A stretch of DNA of 53,051 nucleotides from Bodo saltans (Eukaryota > Euglenozoa > Kinetoplastea > Eubodonida > Bodonidae): contig CYKH01002075.1 of NCBI GenBank assembly GCA_001460835.1, positions 1-53,051 of the forward strand, in the 5' to 3' direction. The notes under the pieces were generated by a model. It saw only the letters and a program-made list of their open reading frames with translations. It was not told the DNA's origin and made no database searches. Positions 8,911-18,411 of the stretch are shown in pieces. The number at the start of each line of letters is the position of its first letter. Position 1 is the first letter of the stretch. Both the position numbers and the translations under genes were made by a program.

Positions 8911-9828
8911 ATGTCCAGTAGCACCACAACAACACCATCGTCGTCCAGCGAGACTCACGGGCGGTACCTATCAGCGTCCCTCAATGGCGGTGTGTTTGAC
9001 TACGTTTGTGGTTGTATTTCTGGCATAGGAAAAGTGGTCGCGGGCTACCCGTTTGACACAGTGAAAAGCCGTGTTCAGACTGGCAGGTTCCCAAATAGCA
9101 TTCGCGCATTCTGGGGGACACTGCGCCACGAAGGTCCGCTTGCATTTTATCAAGGTGTTGCGATGCCCGCCGCCTCGGTGTGCTTTGTGGGAGGTATCAT
9201 GTTTTACGTGAATGGATACATCCGCAGGTGGATACAGCCGGATCCAAACGCCAGGCTAACGTACAATGAAATGCTACGTGCGGGTTGCGGTGCTGGGTTT
9301 GCTGTGGGCGTTGTCCTGACACCGATGGAAGTCGTTAAGGTGAGACTGCAAGTTTCCAACAGAGCTACAGGTGGCCACGCAACTGTTCGTGCGGTTCTAC
9401 GTGATGTTCGATTGAGGGATCTGTTTTCTGGTGCCACCCCAACATTAATTCGGGAGGTTTGCACCTTTGGCCTGTTCTTTCCCGTTAACGAGTATTTGAA
9501 AGTTTCTCTTCGCAAGATCTTCTACGGAAAAGATTCCGAGAAGGAAATTCCAACCGCGTCCAACACTCCGCTGTGGATGCGCGTCGTGTCTGCAGGCAGC
9601 GCCGGAATTGTCGGGTGGTTGCCGTGCTACCCAGTAGACGTGGTGAAGTCGCGTATGCAAGTCGTGCCGCAAGGGACGTACCGCACGTGGATGCACTGTA
9701 TGCGCGAGTTATTTGGAAGGGAGGGATACCGCGGATTGTACAAGGGTCTCATGCCATGCCTTACCCGCGCCTTCCCGGCGTACGCTGCACAGTTCTTGCT
9801 TTTTGAATACGCACACGCAAACTGGTGA
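8911..9828 (+). CDS. Mitochondrial carrier (SLC25), carnitine/ornithine-carrier-like
   Basis: The 305-residue protein has the usual size and threefold repeat of the mitochondrial carrier family. Each repeat carries the signature: PFDTVKSRVQT, PMEVVKVRLQV and PVDVVKSRMQV, each followed by a G-x(n)-G element such as GLYKGLMP. Six membrane helices are expected in the inner mitochondrial membrane. The C-terminal 'LTRAFPAYAAQFLLFEY' and the middle 'LIREVCTFGLFFPVNEYLK' closely follow the pattern of the carnitine/acylcarnitine and ornithine/basic amino acid carriers. The substrate is therefore probably in that group, but not proven. The Ser/Thr-rich first 15 residues are not a classical presequence, which is normal for the family. 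Confidence 0.9.
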   Translation: MSSSTTTTPSSSSETHGRYLSASLNGGVFDYVCGCISGIGKVVAGYPFDTVKSRVQTGRFPNSIRAFWGTLRHEGPLAFYQGVAMPAASVCFVGGIMFYVNGYIRRWIQPDPNARLTYNEMLRAGCGAGFAVGVVLTPMEVVKVRLQVSNRATGGHATVRAVLRDVRLRDLFSGATPTLIREVCTFGLFFPVNEYLKVSLRKIFYGKDSEKEIPTASNTPLWMRVVSAGSAGIVGWLPCYPVDVVKSRMQVVPQGTYRTWMHCMRELFGREGYRGLYKGLMPCLTRAFPAYAAQFLLFEYAHANW

Positions 9829-10072
9829 AAGAGTTCTGAGCTGGTGGTGGGTTCTTTAGAGGAACGTGTTTGCTTTTTTGTGTGCCTTTACTCACACACA
9901 CACACACCCCCAAAAAATCGGTGAATGTCAAGAATTTTTTTCCTCCTTTTGCTCACATCATGGCTGTTGTTGTCATTCCTTCGCGAAACTCCTCACTCAA
10001 AGAGACGCCTCAATAAATACTTAAGACAGACAAACGAAAAAAAACTAACGTGTGATCGTTTAACAAAAAAAA

Positions 10073-12358
10073 ATGGGCTCTGGACGTGACAAGCGAAAAA
10101 AGCATGAGGATCCAGCAAAAGCGGCGAAGAGGGCTGTTCGTCAATCAGCAAAATCTAACCGAGGAAAGAAAGGCGAAGAGGAAGGAGAAGGTGCTGGTGG
10201 TGAGGGAGAGAACCCCTTTGAAGATGGTTTCAACAACGAGGAGTCGATTGAAGTGACGCTTAAGAAGCTTCGCAAGTCGGAAGGGAAGAAGATGAGTACG
10301 ATCGAACGAGAAAACGTCCCTCCGCCGTCTCCCCGTGCCAACGTCGTCTTCGTTGTGCATCCAATGAAGGAACAAGAGTTGGTTGTGTTTGGCGGCGAGC
10401 TCTGGAACGGAGTCTCAACAGTCGCATACAATGATCTATTTCTGTACAATACCGTCAAGCAGCGTTGGACCCAGGTGGAAGCGCCTGTAAATCCAAGCCC
10501 TCGCAGCAGCGCGCAGGGCATCGTGTACAAGCAATTCTTGTTTGTGCACGGTGGCGAGTTTGTCTCACAGACACAGTCTCAGTTCTTACACTTTAAAGAC
10601 GTTTGGAGGTTTGACTTCCGCACGATGCAGTGGGATGAGATGAAGAGCCTCAAGGGCGGCCCCTCCAGCAGATCCGGTCATAGAATGTGCTTATGGAAAC
10701 GCCAAGCGGTGGTGTTTGGTGGGTTCTACGACAATGCTCAAGAGTGCCGATACTTCAACGACTTGTGGATCCTTGCCGACTTAGAAGCCAACGGGCGATG
10801 GAGGCCGGTGACGTTTCCAACACACAACGAGCCGCCGCACCCGCGTTCTGGCCACGCGGCGGGTGTCTATCAAGACACGCTCTTCATTTACGGCGGCTAC
10901 TCATCGCAGAAGTTCAATCGATTTAAGAAAAGTGAGGCAACTGTGCACCACGACTTGTGGTCTACGAACTTGGCCGCAGAGCAGCCCGTGTGGACACGCA
11001 TACGTCTCGGCGGCATTCCTCCCCCTATTCGCGCGGGTGTTGGCGCCACAACGAGAGATAAGCAACTGCTTCTTTTTGGAGGTGTAGTGGACATTGAAGC
11101 GCCAGGAGGAAAGATGGTGAGCACGTTTCACAACGATCTCTTTTCCTTCCACATGGATTCTCAGCGATTCTACCCCCTCACGCTGCAAGCGCCCAAAAAG
11201 AAAAGCACAGAAACACGACGGGACGACGGGGGTGCCGCACCTTCTGCCAAAACGACAACGCTGGAAGCCGAGCTCGCGGCCCTCAACTTGAAAGCAGGGG
11301 CGGCAAAGAAGGACGATGTTAGCTCGAGCGATGAGGACGACGACGACGACGATCTTGACGAAGCCCTCCCACTCCCAGCGGAGGAAAAAGAGCGTTTCAG
11401 CTTTGAAACGACGCGTTTAGGACAAGTGATCCCCCACCGCCGCATGGATGCCGCACTGTGCGCAGTAGGCCACACCGTTTACATGTTTGGTGGGCAACTG
11501 GAGAGCGGTAAGAAAGAGATCACGATCACCGATTTGTTTTCCCTCAACTTAAACACTCGTGAGACTTGGACGACATATTGCGCCCAGAACATGCAAGAAA
11601 GTGTATGGGCTGGTCGTGACGATACGAACAGCGACGCTGCCAACTCGTGGGAGAGTGGTAGTACGGTGCTCAGTGGAGTCATGTTCGGTGATCACGGCGA
11701 TGGGAGCGACGAGGAAGAAGAGGAGGACGACGATAAGGCCCACCACCACCGGGACCCTCATGAAGCTCTCCACGACGACACTCCCGCAGAGCTCGATCAA
11801 CATATTACGCCCAGCGTTGATGAGATCGGTGGCGGTGCCGCAACAGCAGGTGGGCGTCTTATGGGCGGCAAGCGTGGTATGCAGGCCCACAAGGCACAGC
11901 TCGTTGCTCAATTGGGAAGCGGATCTGTCGTCCCAACCCCAACGGCAGGCGAGACGTTGTCTGACTTCTTCCGCCGTACTGAAGATTTCTGGATGAAGAC
12001 CGCTGCAGAATGTCTTTTTGGTCTCGCCACAATAGAAGATGTTGACGGTCTTGGCGCGAAGGACGCGCGACGCTGCAGATCCGAAGCGCTCAGCTACTGC
12101 CGCACGCGTCACGACGAAGCCATCGTTCTCATGGAGCAGCTCCGCATTGTGGAGGAGCGGGAAAAGGAAGAGGCTGAGTTCTTTAAAAAGCTCCGGGCAG
12201 AAAAAGAAAAGGTGTGGGAACAGTCGGAGGCTGACGCTCGCGCAGCTGGTGAGGACGACGACGACGCCCCGACACTGGTTCCGAAGAAAGACGTCGACAC
12301 CGCCCTTCCGAAAGGTGCGCTCAAAAGTGCTCTTAAAAAGCAAGCTGTTGACAACAGC

Positions 12359-12390
<32 letters not shown>

Positions 12391-12418
12391 GTCAAACACT
12401 GATGACGATGATGCGTAA
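10073..12418 (+). CDS. KLHDC4/Kel3-type kelch protein with DUF4110
   Basis: The 781-residue protein begins with a Lys/Arg-rich segment (GSGRDKRKKHEDPAKAAKRA). Kelch repeats then run from about residue 85 to 500, with repeated LVVFGGE, FLFVHGGE, AVVFGGFYDN, LFIYGGYSS, LLLFGGVVD and VYMFGGQ strands that should form a beta propeller. From about residue 625 'TLSDFFRRTEDFW' and the following helical region match the DUF4110 tail found in KLHDC4 and yeast Kel3. An acidic insert lies inside the propeller (near 11335) and a ten-Asp tract near the end is coded by perfect GAT repeats. This full architecture is conserved in eukaryotes, so the orthology call is firm, but the molecular role of the family is poorly known. 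Confidence 0.85.
12359..12388 (+). repeat. GAT microsatellite coding poly-Asp
   Basis: Ten perfect GAT units near the 3' end of the kelch gene encode ten aspartates. Perfect repetition without synonymous GAC codons suggests length instability. Confidence 0.9.
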
Positions 12419-12629
12419 CAACATTCCCTCTTTACTTTTCTTGCAGTATAATCAAAAGTACAACAACAACAACAAAAAAAAAACACAAAAAAACAACAAA
12501 AAAAACAACACAACCTCCAAACTACTCTGCTGCTTCCTCTGACGTCATTTGCCTAGTTGTTAGTCACTCCCTTTTCTTGTTTGTTTGTTATGAGAAGACA
12601 GAAGCACACATTTTTTTTTCCTCTGTTGT

Positions 12630-15600
12630 ATGGAAAGTAGCAGCAGTCGACTCATAGGGCTGCAGGGTTTATTAGAGCGTAACTTGCAGCTGCAACAGGC
12701 GTTACAGATCCGCCGAGACAGCCTTTGTGAAACGCTCGGTGGCCTCTGTGACCTTCACTGCGTCCTCCAGCAAGCTTCTCAGTTCTCCTTGGATGAAGAC
12801 ATCAGAACAGACCGTCAAAGTACGAGTCGCAAATCAGCAAGATCAGGCCACGTTGTGCGTGTTGTTGTGCGAAGCAGCAGCAGTCTTCATCATCACCAAG
12901 GTAACACTGGAACTCATGAAAATCCTTCTTCTTCGTCCTCTGCACTTATTGGGCGTTGCTACACGGGCCATCTCGACAACACGCAGCAATTCTCTCTCTT
13001 AGCTCGCACCTCGTTGGTCGCCCTCCACCGTGTGGATGACCATCACGGCCGTGACTTTGGCGGTGAGCCGCATCTGCGCAACGCCGTCGAAGAGCACGCA
13101 CAGCGAGCCGATGCGTTTGCATATGCGTATCTTATTGTCCCACAACAAGCTGATCCATCACAAATAGTCAATGCCGCAACAACGCAAACAACACGACGAG
13201 TCACAATCACGACAATCACGTCTATTGCGGCATCCACCATCGTTGCCATGGGACCACCTCTTGGAGACGATGATCGGAAGCAGCGCTCGACGAATTTAGT
13301 GTTTCCAAGGATCACGCCGATGAGCTGCTATCGCCATCAATGGGACACAGCATTTGACCAAGCACTTTTGCGTCTGCTGATTGCGTATGCCACCGCTGAA
13401 GCAGAAGTTGATGGTGACGAGTCAATGACGACGGTTAGTGAGAGAAGAAAACCTGCGTCTCCGGCTGCTGCTGCTGTTGTGACTACCAAAGCGATGCGGA
13501 GAGTTGCGGACATGTTGACCATGCAGGGGTGGACGCGCATAGCGCAAGAAATGTCTCAACTTCACTTTCGCCACCGAAAATGTCTTTCGATTACGACTCC
13601 TGCACAGAATCTGCATCATCATCATCATCACTCTGAAGAGGACCACAGCGTTTTCCGATTTGACGGAAACACCACTGCTCTACCTGTTTCCGCGAGTTGC
13701 TGTCGCCATCGATGGCACGCCCGCATGAGATCAGTTGTGGAGTCGTTCGAAACATCTCTTCGCAGCGCCGACGAGAGTGCGTCTCTGTTTCTTGAAACGT
13801 TCGCAACTGCACGAGACGGAGGAGGAGCGGATGCTTCAACCGTGGCGTCCTCCAGCTATCGTTGGAGCCCAGAGCTCGATGATAGCTTGCACTCCCATCT
13901 GATCCACAAGTGCGGATATTTGGTGTGTCGACCTGTGTGGGAGTCGCTGGTGTCAGAATTGACATCCGTTGCACACGACCCGACGGCTGCGAGCACGAGT
14001 GCAGTTGCTGCGCATCCACAGCGCCATCGCCGCACATTAGCAAAGCAAGAGCCCCAGGAGGGCGATGCCCCTCACCACTACGAAGGTACGAAGGTGATGG
14101 TGGGAGACCTTAAAGGAAACGGATTGTCAGAGGAGAAACGAATGTTCTTGCAGCACATGCATGTGATCCTACTCCCTCGTCTGAATGCGTTCGAGATCGC
14201 ATCGCATTTCCAGCGCACGATGAATCCTTACCACGTGACAACTTCGACTGAGTCGTCGCGTCGACACTCTGGCATCTTGCGCGCCATGCGTGATCGCGTA
14301 ACAACGCAGCAACGATTCGAAATGTCGAGTGGCGTGGTGTCGCCCTCCCAGCAGCGCATGCTACGTTTGCTTGATGATGCGGCGCTATTGACGCCGCCCT
14401 CATCAGGGTTTTCTATTGATGAAGACACGCGCTTACTTTGGTGTGCGAATGAACTTACCAGGTGCCACGGCATCATCCCCTCGCCGTCCTCCGCTGCTGG
14501 CGACGACAAGGACAACGTTACGGAGGAGAGTGAGTCTCGTGTTGGTACAACGAGCCGCACGATAACTTCGTCTGCAGACTTGACGCTAGCGTTTTACTTT
14601 CGAACTCTCGCAAAAACGTCTCTGCCGTTTGAACCCTCCGAGGAGGACAGCTCATGTATTTCTGCCGGTTCATGGGGCGCATCGCCGTTCTACTACCCGG
14701 GTGTTTCATTTAGGACAGCTGCCCAAATATCACACCGATGGGCTGCGCTGGCGCCTCCTACCACTGCCGTGAGTATCACCGAGGAGAGCGGTGGTGGTGG
14801 TGGAGTCAGGGGCATAGAGGATCAGTTGTCGGAAGGCCACGTCACGCCTCTGTTGCCACTGCACGTTTCAGCCAATTTCACTATTCCAGTTCCTTTGATT
14901 GAGAGAACGTGGTCGGAGACTCGCATAAGGTTTCTGTCCATGTTTGCACTTTGCACTCTGCGCCAAGTGCAGAGCCAAGTGAGGTGGCGGTTTCTGTCCA
15001 TGTTTGCACTTTGCACTCTGCGCCAAGTGCAGAGCCAAGTGAGGTGGCGCGGGGACGTTTCGTTTGTGGAGCGGTACGTGCTGGAAGGCACCGTCCCTCA
15101 CGAGCGTCTGCGCACCATCAGCCGATATCAGTTCACCACGCGACTGCATCAATTCACAAACTCTGTGGCAGTGGAGTCACGGCTAGTTTTTCGAGCACCA
15201 GCGTCAGACGAAGTAAATGGCACTGATGAAGTGGCCACAGTACCGTCAGCACGAAGCGAGCCTGCACCCGACGAAAGCAGCGCCTTTGCACTTGAGGTGG
15301 AAGAGAGGGAGGGTGGAGCTGAGGTCCCGTCCTCCTCCCAAAACATGCATCGACGCCGACCACCGCCTGCAGCCGCCATGTGGACGCCGAGCCTTGACAC
15401 ATTCCTTCTGAGTATCGTGGACCGGGTGCAGGTGCCCTGGCGCTTTGAGATCACCCCAACACGAGGTGAGAAAACAGCGTCACAACAGCAGCGTCACATG
15501 GCGCTCACACTGCAGCCAACGGTTGATGACGGCGAGTGCTGGTGGCGATATGTTGCACGACTGGTTGAAGATGTGGCGGCGCGCTCCTATGCCCCAACCA

Positions 15601-15794
15601 CGCAACGCAGTACGGATCACAACAACAGCAGCAGCGGCAACGGCGAGCCGCACGACGTGTTTACGAGCATGCAATGCTACCTTCGATTTTCGAAACTTAG
15701 ACTACCGCCGACAGCAACGGATGATGAGGAGCTGCAGCAACAGAAGCGGCGGCGGGGTCAATCCCACTCCAGAGTGAGATTGACCAGCAGGTGA
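12630..15794 (+). CDS. Divergent Myb/SANT-like protein
   Basis: The 1054-residue protein starts at the ATG at 12630. Several blocks have the spacing of Myb/SANT repeats. One starts 'CYRHQWDTAFDQALLRLLIAY' and continues to 'GWTRIAQEMS' and 'SCCRHRWHARM'. A second reads 'YRWSPELDDSLHSHLIHKCG'. A third ends 'TAAQISHRWAAL'. The last starts 'MWTPSLDTFLLSIVDRV' and continues to 'WWRYVARLVEDVA' and 'SMQCYLRFSKLRLPP'. The tryptophan-to-'CxxRW/ISxRW' pattern is typical of DNA- or chromatin-binding SANT domains, but each repeat is interrupted by Ser/His/Ala-rich inserts. The gene also carries an exact 60-bp tandem duplication (14929-15048). A nuclear DNA-binding role is inferred; no specific orthologue is recognised. 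Confidence 0.6.
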   Translation: MESSSSRLIGLQGLLERNLQLQQALQIRRDSLCETLGGLCDLHCVLQQASQFSLDEDIRTDRQSTSRKSARSGHVVRVVVRSSSSLHHHQGNTGTHENPSSSSSALIGRCYTGHLDNTQQFSLLARTSLVALHRVDDHHGRDFGGEPHLRNAVEEHAQRADAFAYAYLIVPQQADPSQIVNAATTQTTRRVTITTITSIAASTIVAMGPPLGDDDRKQRSTNLVFPRITPMSCYRHQWDTAFDQALLRLLIAYATAEAEVDGDESMTTVSERRKPASPAAAAVVTTKAMRRVADMLTMQGWTRIAQEMSQLHFRHRKCLSITTPAQNLHHHHHHSEEDHSVFRFDGNTTALPVSASCCRHRWHARMRSVVESFETSLRSADESASLFLETFATARDGGGADASTVASSSYRWSPELDDSLHSHLIHKCGYLVCRPVWESLVSELTSVAHDPTAASTSAVAAHPQRHRRTLAKQEPQEGDAPHHYEGTKVMVGDLKGNGLSEEKRMFLQHMHVILLPRLNAFEIASHFQRTMNPYHVTTSTESSRRHSGILRAMRDRVTTQQRFEMSSGVVSPSQQRMLRLLDDAALLTPPSSGFSIDEDTRLLWCANELTRCHGIIPSPSSAAGDDKDNVTEESESRVGTTSRTITSSADLTLAFYFRTLAKTSLPFEPSEEDSSCISAGSWGASPFYYPGVSFRTAAQISHRWAALAPPTTAVSITEESGGGGGVRGIEDQLSEGHVTPLLPLHVSANFTIPVPLIERTWSETRIRFLSMFALCTLRQVQSQVRWRFLSMFALCTLRQVQSQVRWRGDVSFVERYVLEGTVPHERLRTISRYQFTTRLHQFTNSVAVESRLVFRAPASDEVNGTDEVATVPSARSEPAPDESSAFALEVEEREGGAEVPSSSQNMHRRRPPPAAAMWTPSLDTFLLSIVDRVQVPWRFEITPTRGEKTASQQQRHMALTLQPTVDDGECWWRYVARLVEDVAARSYAPTTQRSTDHNNSSSGNGEPHDVFTSMQCYLRFSKLRLPPTATDDEELQQQKRRRGQSHSRVRLTSR
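14929..15048 (+). repeat. Perfect 60-bp tandem duplication in the SANT-like gene
   Basis: Bases 14929-14988 and 14989-15048 are identical. The unit is 20 codons, so the frame is kept and the peptide FLSMFALCTLRQVQSQVRWR occurs twice. No substitution separates the copies, which suggests a very recent event or an assembly repeat. The predicted helix 'SMFALCTLRQVQSQVRW' would be doubled. Confidence 0.95.
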
Positions 15795-16003
15795 GAGAAG
15801 TTCTCGCAAGAAAAAATTGTTACATAAGCAAAAAACCCGACAACATGCACCGCGTTGGCCTTCGTTTGTTCCCTTTCGCTTGTGCAGCTGCTCTTTGCTT
15901 TGTTTCTTTGGGGGAAAAATCGCTGTGAGGTGCGTAGGACGGCTTTTAGAGGAAGAAAAGGCACTCACAAAAACATAAACAACAACGATACAATAAACAA
16001 ACA

Positions 16004-16561
16004 AAAAAAAGAGCGAATCACAACAACAAGTAAGTTTTATGGAGGAAATGCCGCAACCACAACAACAACACCAACCAGTCACTCCTCACCACCTTCAAAC
16101 GCCAAGCGATGCACTTGGCAGTATTGAAGGGCGAAGTGGCAGCCCACTGCAACAACAACAAGGCTCCTTAACCTTCCCACAGCAACGCATCGGGGGCTCG
16201 ATCGATCTCTCGAACAGCGGCGGCAGTAACAACAACAACAACAACACCAGCAATCGACGAGTGCAGCAACGTATCAATAATGAAAAAAAGAGCGAATCAC
16301 AACAACAAGTAAGTTTTATGGAGGAAATGCCGCAACCACAACAACAACACCAACCAGTCACTCCTCACCACCTTCAAACGCCAAGCGATGCACTTGGCAG
16401 TATTGAAGGGCGAAGTGGCAGCCCACTGCAACAACAACAAGGCTCCTTAACCTTCCCACAGCAACGCATCGGGGGCTCGATCGATCTCTCGAACAGCGGC
16501 GGCAGTAACAACAACAACAACAACACCAGCAATCGACGAGTGCAGCAACGTATCAATAATG
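16004..16561 (+). repeat. Exact 279-bp tandem duplication spanning leader and start codon
   Basis: Bases 16004-16282 and 16283-16561 are identical throughout by eye. The unit is 93 codons long. The first copy begins 35 bases upstream of the ATG at 16039, inside the untranslated leader. In the second copy the same leader bases are read in frame as EKKSESQQQVSF between the two copies of the N-terminal peptide. The second copy keeps its own ATG at 16318. CAA-rich tracts inside the unit could have helped slippage. Confidence 0.95.
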
Positions 16562-18213
16562 GAGGAGGAGCTGCTACAAACACCACCACTAGCAACTTAG
16601 GAAATGGAAACGTGGTTGTCGTACCGATGAGTCACGTTGTCAGCTCTGACGACAGCGACGACGGTTCCACGTTGTTTCTCCACTCTCCCAGCGGTCCTAT
16701 GAGTTCTTCATCATCGAAGTATCACCCTAGGCAACAGTTTACGTTATCGGAATTGCTCGGTCTCTTTGCGGTGTCCTTCAGCTACGCGTTCTGCTTTAAC
16801 ACATTGAACACGATTGTCATTCCGAAGGAAATCGAGCGGCTGACGTCGGCACGGCAGAGTATGTGGGTTGGGCTCGTGATGGCGACCGGGGCAGTCAGCC
16901 AATTAGCAACTCCGATTGTAGGTGCTTGGAGCGATCGCGCTGGAGGACAAAGAACCCCGTATTTAGTGTACGGTACATTTATTGCGATATTAGGAATTGT
17001 GTGCTTCTTATTCGCCGAGAGCTTCCACGAAATTAGTTTTCTCATGGTAGCGCATGTGACGACCACCATCGGCCTCTCCGTGCAGTACAGCATGGTGACG
17101 GCACTGTTGAACGACTACGTCCCAGAGGAGCACACAGGCAAGGGCAGCGGCGCGATGGCCATCTTAGCGATCTTTGGAAGTGGAGCTGGATACGTGTTGT
17201 TCGCGTTGAACGCCCCACTCACGTACAGCTACTGTGCCTATATTTTGGCCTCTGTCGTGTGCCTCGGGATCTGCGTGATTCACATTCCAGTCTCGCCACC
17301 ACAGCTATCGGCTCCACCAGCAGCAGCGTCCTCATCACATCAGCCCTCAGCGATGACAAGTGTCACTGGAGGGGCTGCTGTCGCTGTGCTGCCGCCAACG
17401 GTGCTAACTGGGAACCACTCCGACCACGATGCCGCGGGATCAGATGGAGTTCTGTCTCCTACGACTGGAAGATTGAACGAAGACATTGTGCGAAAGCCCT
17501 CGCATCAACAACCACTGCCACAGGTACTCTCAGGCTCGGTCACAACCGCAGTGGCGCAGAGCTGGATCGATAGTCTCCTATCCCCTCTCAGTATGCCGAG
17601 CCCTTCACGATTCCCTGATTTCTTTTTCGCGTGTTGCGGGAGAGCACTTTTCAACAGCGGCCTTGCAGGTCAGGTCTACCTCGTGTACTACCTCAGGGAT
17701 ATCATCGGCGCCTCGAATCCGGTGCAGATCACGAGCATGGTTGCAGTCATGGCGTTGTTCGGAGGTATTGTGGGGGCCCTCCCCTCCGGTGTCATTTCAG
17801 ATAAAGTCGGCAAGAAACCTGTCATCTACGGAAGCATCACCATCTGCGTGATCACGCTGCTATGCTTCATGATTGTACGTGATGTCACGACTCTTCACAT
17901 GGTCGGTTTTATGTACGGTGTCGGTAACGTCGCGTACTTATCGGTGGATTACGCGCTGGGCGTTCAGGCGCTCCCCAAGAGAAAAGGGTTGCCGATTGAC
18001 CCTGCGAAGGACTTGGGCGTGTTCGCGATGAGCGCAACTGTGGGCCAACTGTTTGGACAAGTGATCTACGGTGCGATCCTCGATCAGTACGGCACGATGA
18101 CGGCAACAGGCACACAGTACAATATTTGGGGTTTTGTAGCGATCTACGCGCTAGGAGGGTTTTGCTTTATTCTGAGCGGAATCTCGACGTCGTACATTCG
18201 CAATGTGAGGTGA
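16039..18213 (+). CDS. Major facilitator superfamily transporter with duplicated disordered N-terminus
   Basis: The predicted protein has 724 residues from ATG 16039, or 631 residues from the equivalent ATG at 16318. About 230 residues of Gln/Asn/Ser-rich disordered sequence come first, made of two 93-residue copies. The transporter core starts near 'FTLSELLGLFAVSFSYAF' and shows an MFS motif A-like loop (GAWSDRAGGQRTPYL). It has about twelve membrane segments in two halves, separated by a Ser/Ala/Pro-rich loop of roughly 110 residues (near 17290-17600). The second half has the matching loop 'GVISDKVGKKPVIYG'. Motif A in both halves supports a functional MFS fold. The substrate cannot be told from sequence; the motif resembles sugar-type transporters. 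The ATG context is identical at both candidate starts because of the duplication. Confidence 0.8.
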   Translation: MEEMPQPQQQHQPVTPHHLQTPSDALGSIEGRSGSPLQQQQGSLTFPQQRIGGSIDLSNSGGSNNNNNNTSNRRVQQRINNEKKSESQQQVSFMEEMPQPQQQHQPVTPHHLQTPSDALGSIEGRSGSPLQQQQGSLTFPQQRIGGSIDLSNSGGSNNNNNNTSNRRVQQRINNGGGAATNTTTSNLGNGNVVVVPMSHVVSSDDSDDGSTLFLHSPSGPMSSSSSKYHPRQQFTLSELLGLFAVSFSYAFCFNTLNTIVIPKEIERLTSARQSMWVGLVMATGAVSQLATPIVGAWSDRAGGQRTPYLVYGTFIAILGIVCFLFAESFHEISFLMVAHVTTTIGLSVQYSMVTALLNDYVPEEHTGKGSGAMAILAIFGSGAGYVLFALNAPLTYSYCAYILASVVCLGICVIHIPVSPPQLSAPPAAASSSHQPSAMTSVTGGAAVAVLPPTVLTGNHSDHDAAGSDGVLSPTTGRLNEDIVRKPSHQQPLPQVLSGSVTTAVAQSWIDSLLSPLSMPSPSRFPDFFFACCGRALFNSGLAGQVYLVYYLRDIIGASNPVQITSMVAVMALFGGIVGALPSGVISDKVGKKPVIYGSITICVITLLCFMIVRDVTTLHMVGFMYGVGNVAYLSVDYALGVQALPKRKGLPIDPAKDLGVFAMSATVGQLFGQVIYGAILDQYGTMTATGTQYNIWGFVAIYALGGFCFILSGISTSYIRNVR

Positions 18214-18411
18214 TGAGACAAGAAGAAAAATAAATGCATGTGGAGAATGGGCGAAACTGTTGTGTTAGAATATTGTTGCTTGGGAAGTCCTTTTGCTTAA
18301 GGTATCGTCATCATTGATTTTCTAAAGAAAAGAATCTTTTTGGAATTGAGTTTGAAACCTCAATTGGCATCCACTCATTTTTTTTATATAAAAAGAGTTG
18401 TAGTGCAGAAC

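Noticed and set aside
11549-12343. A 264-codon minus-strand frame opposite the kelch gene
   Set aside because: It mirrors a coding region with clear DUF4110 homology and has no independent support.
16029-16035. GTAAGT sequences next to CAA tracts (also one near 19209) as possible cis-intron donors
   Set aside because: Reading frames continue across them with sensible protein; no matching branch/acceptor pair is needed, and cis-introns are very rare in kinetoplastids.
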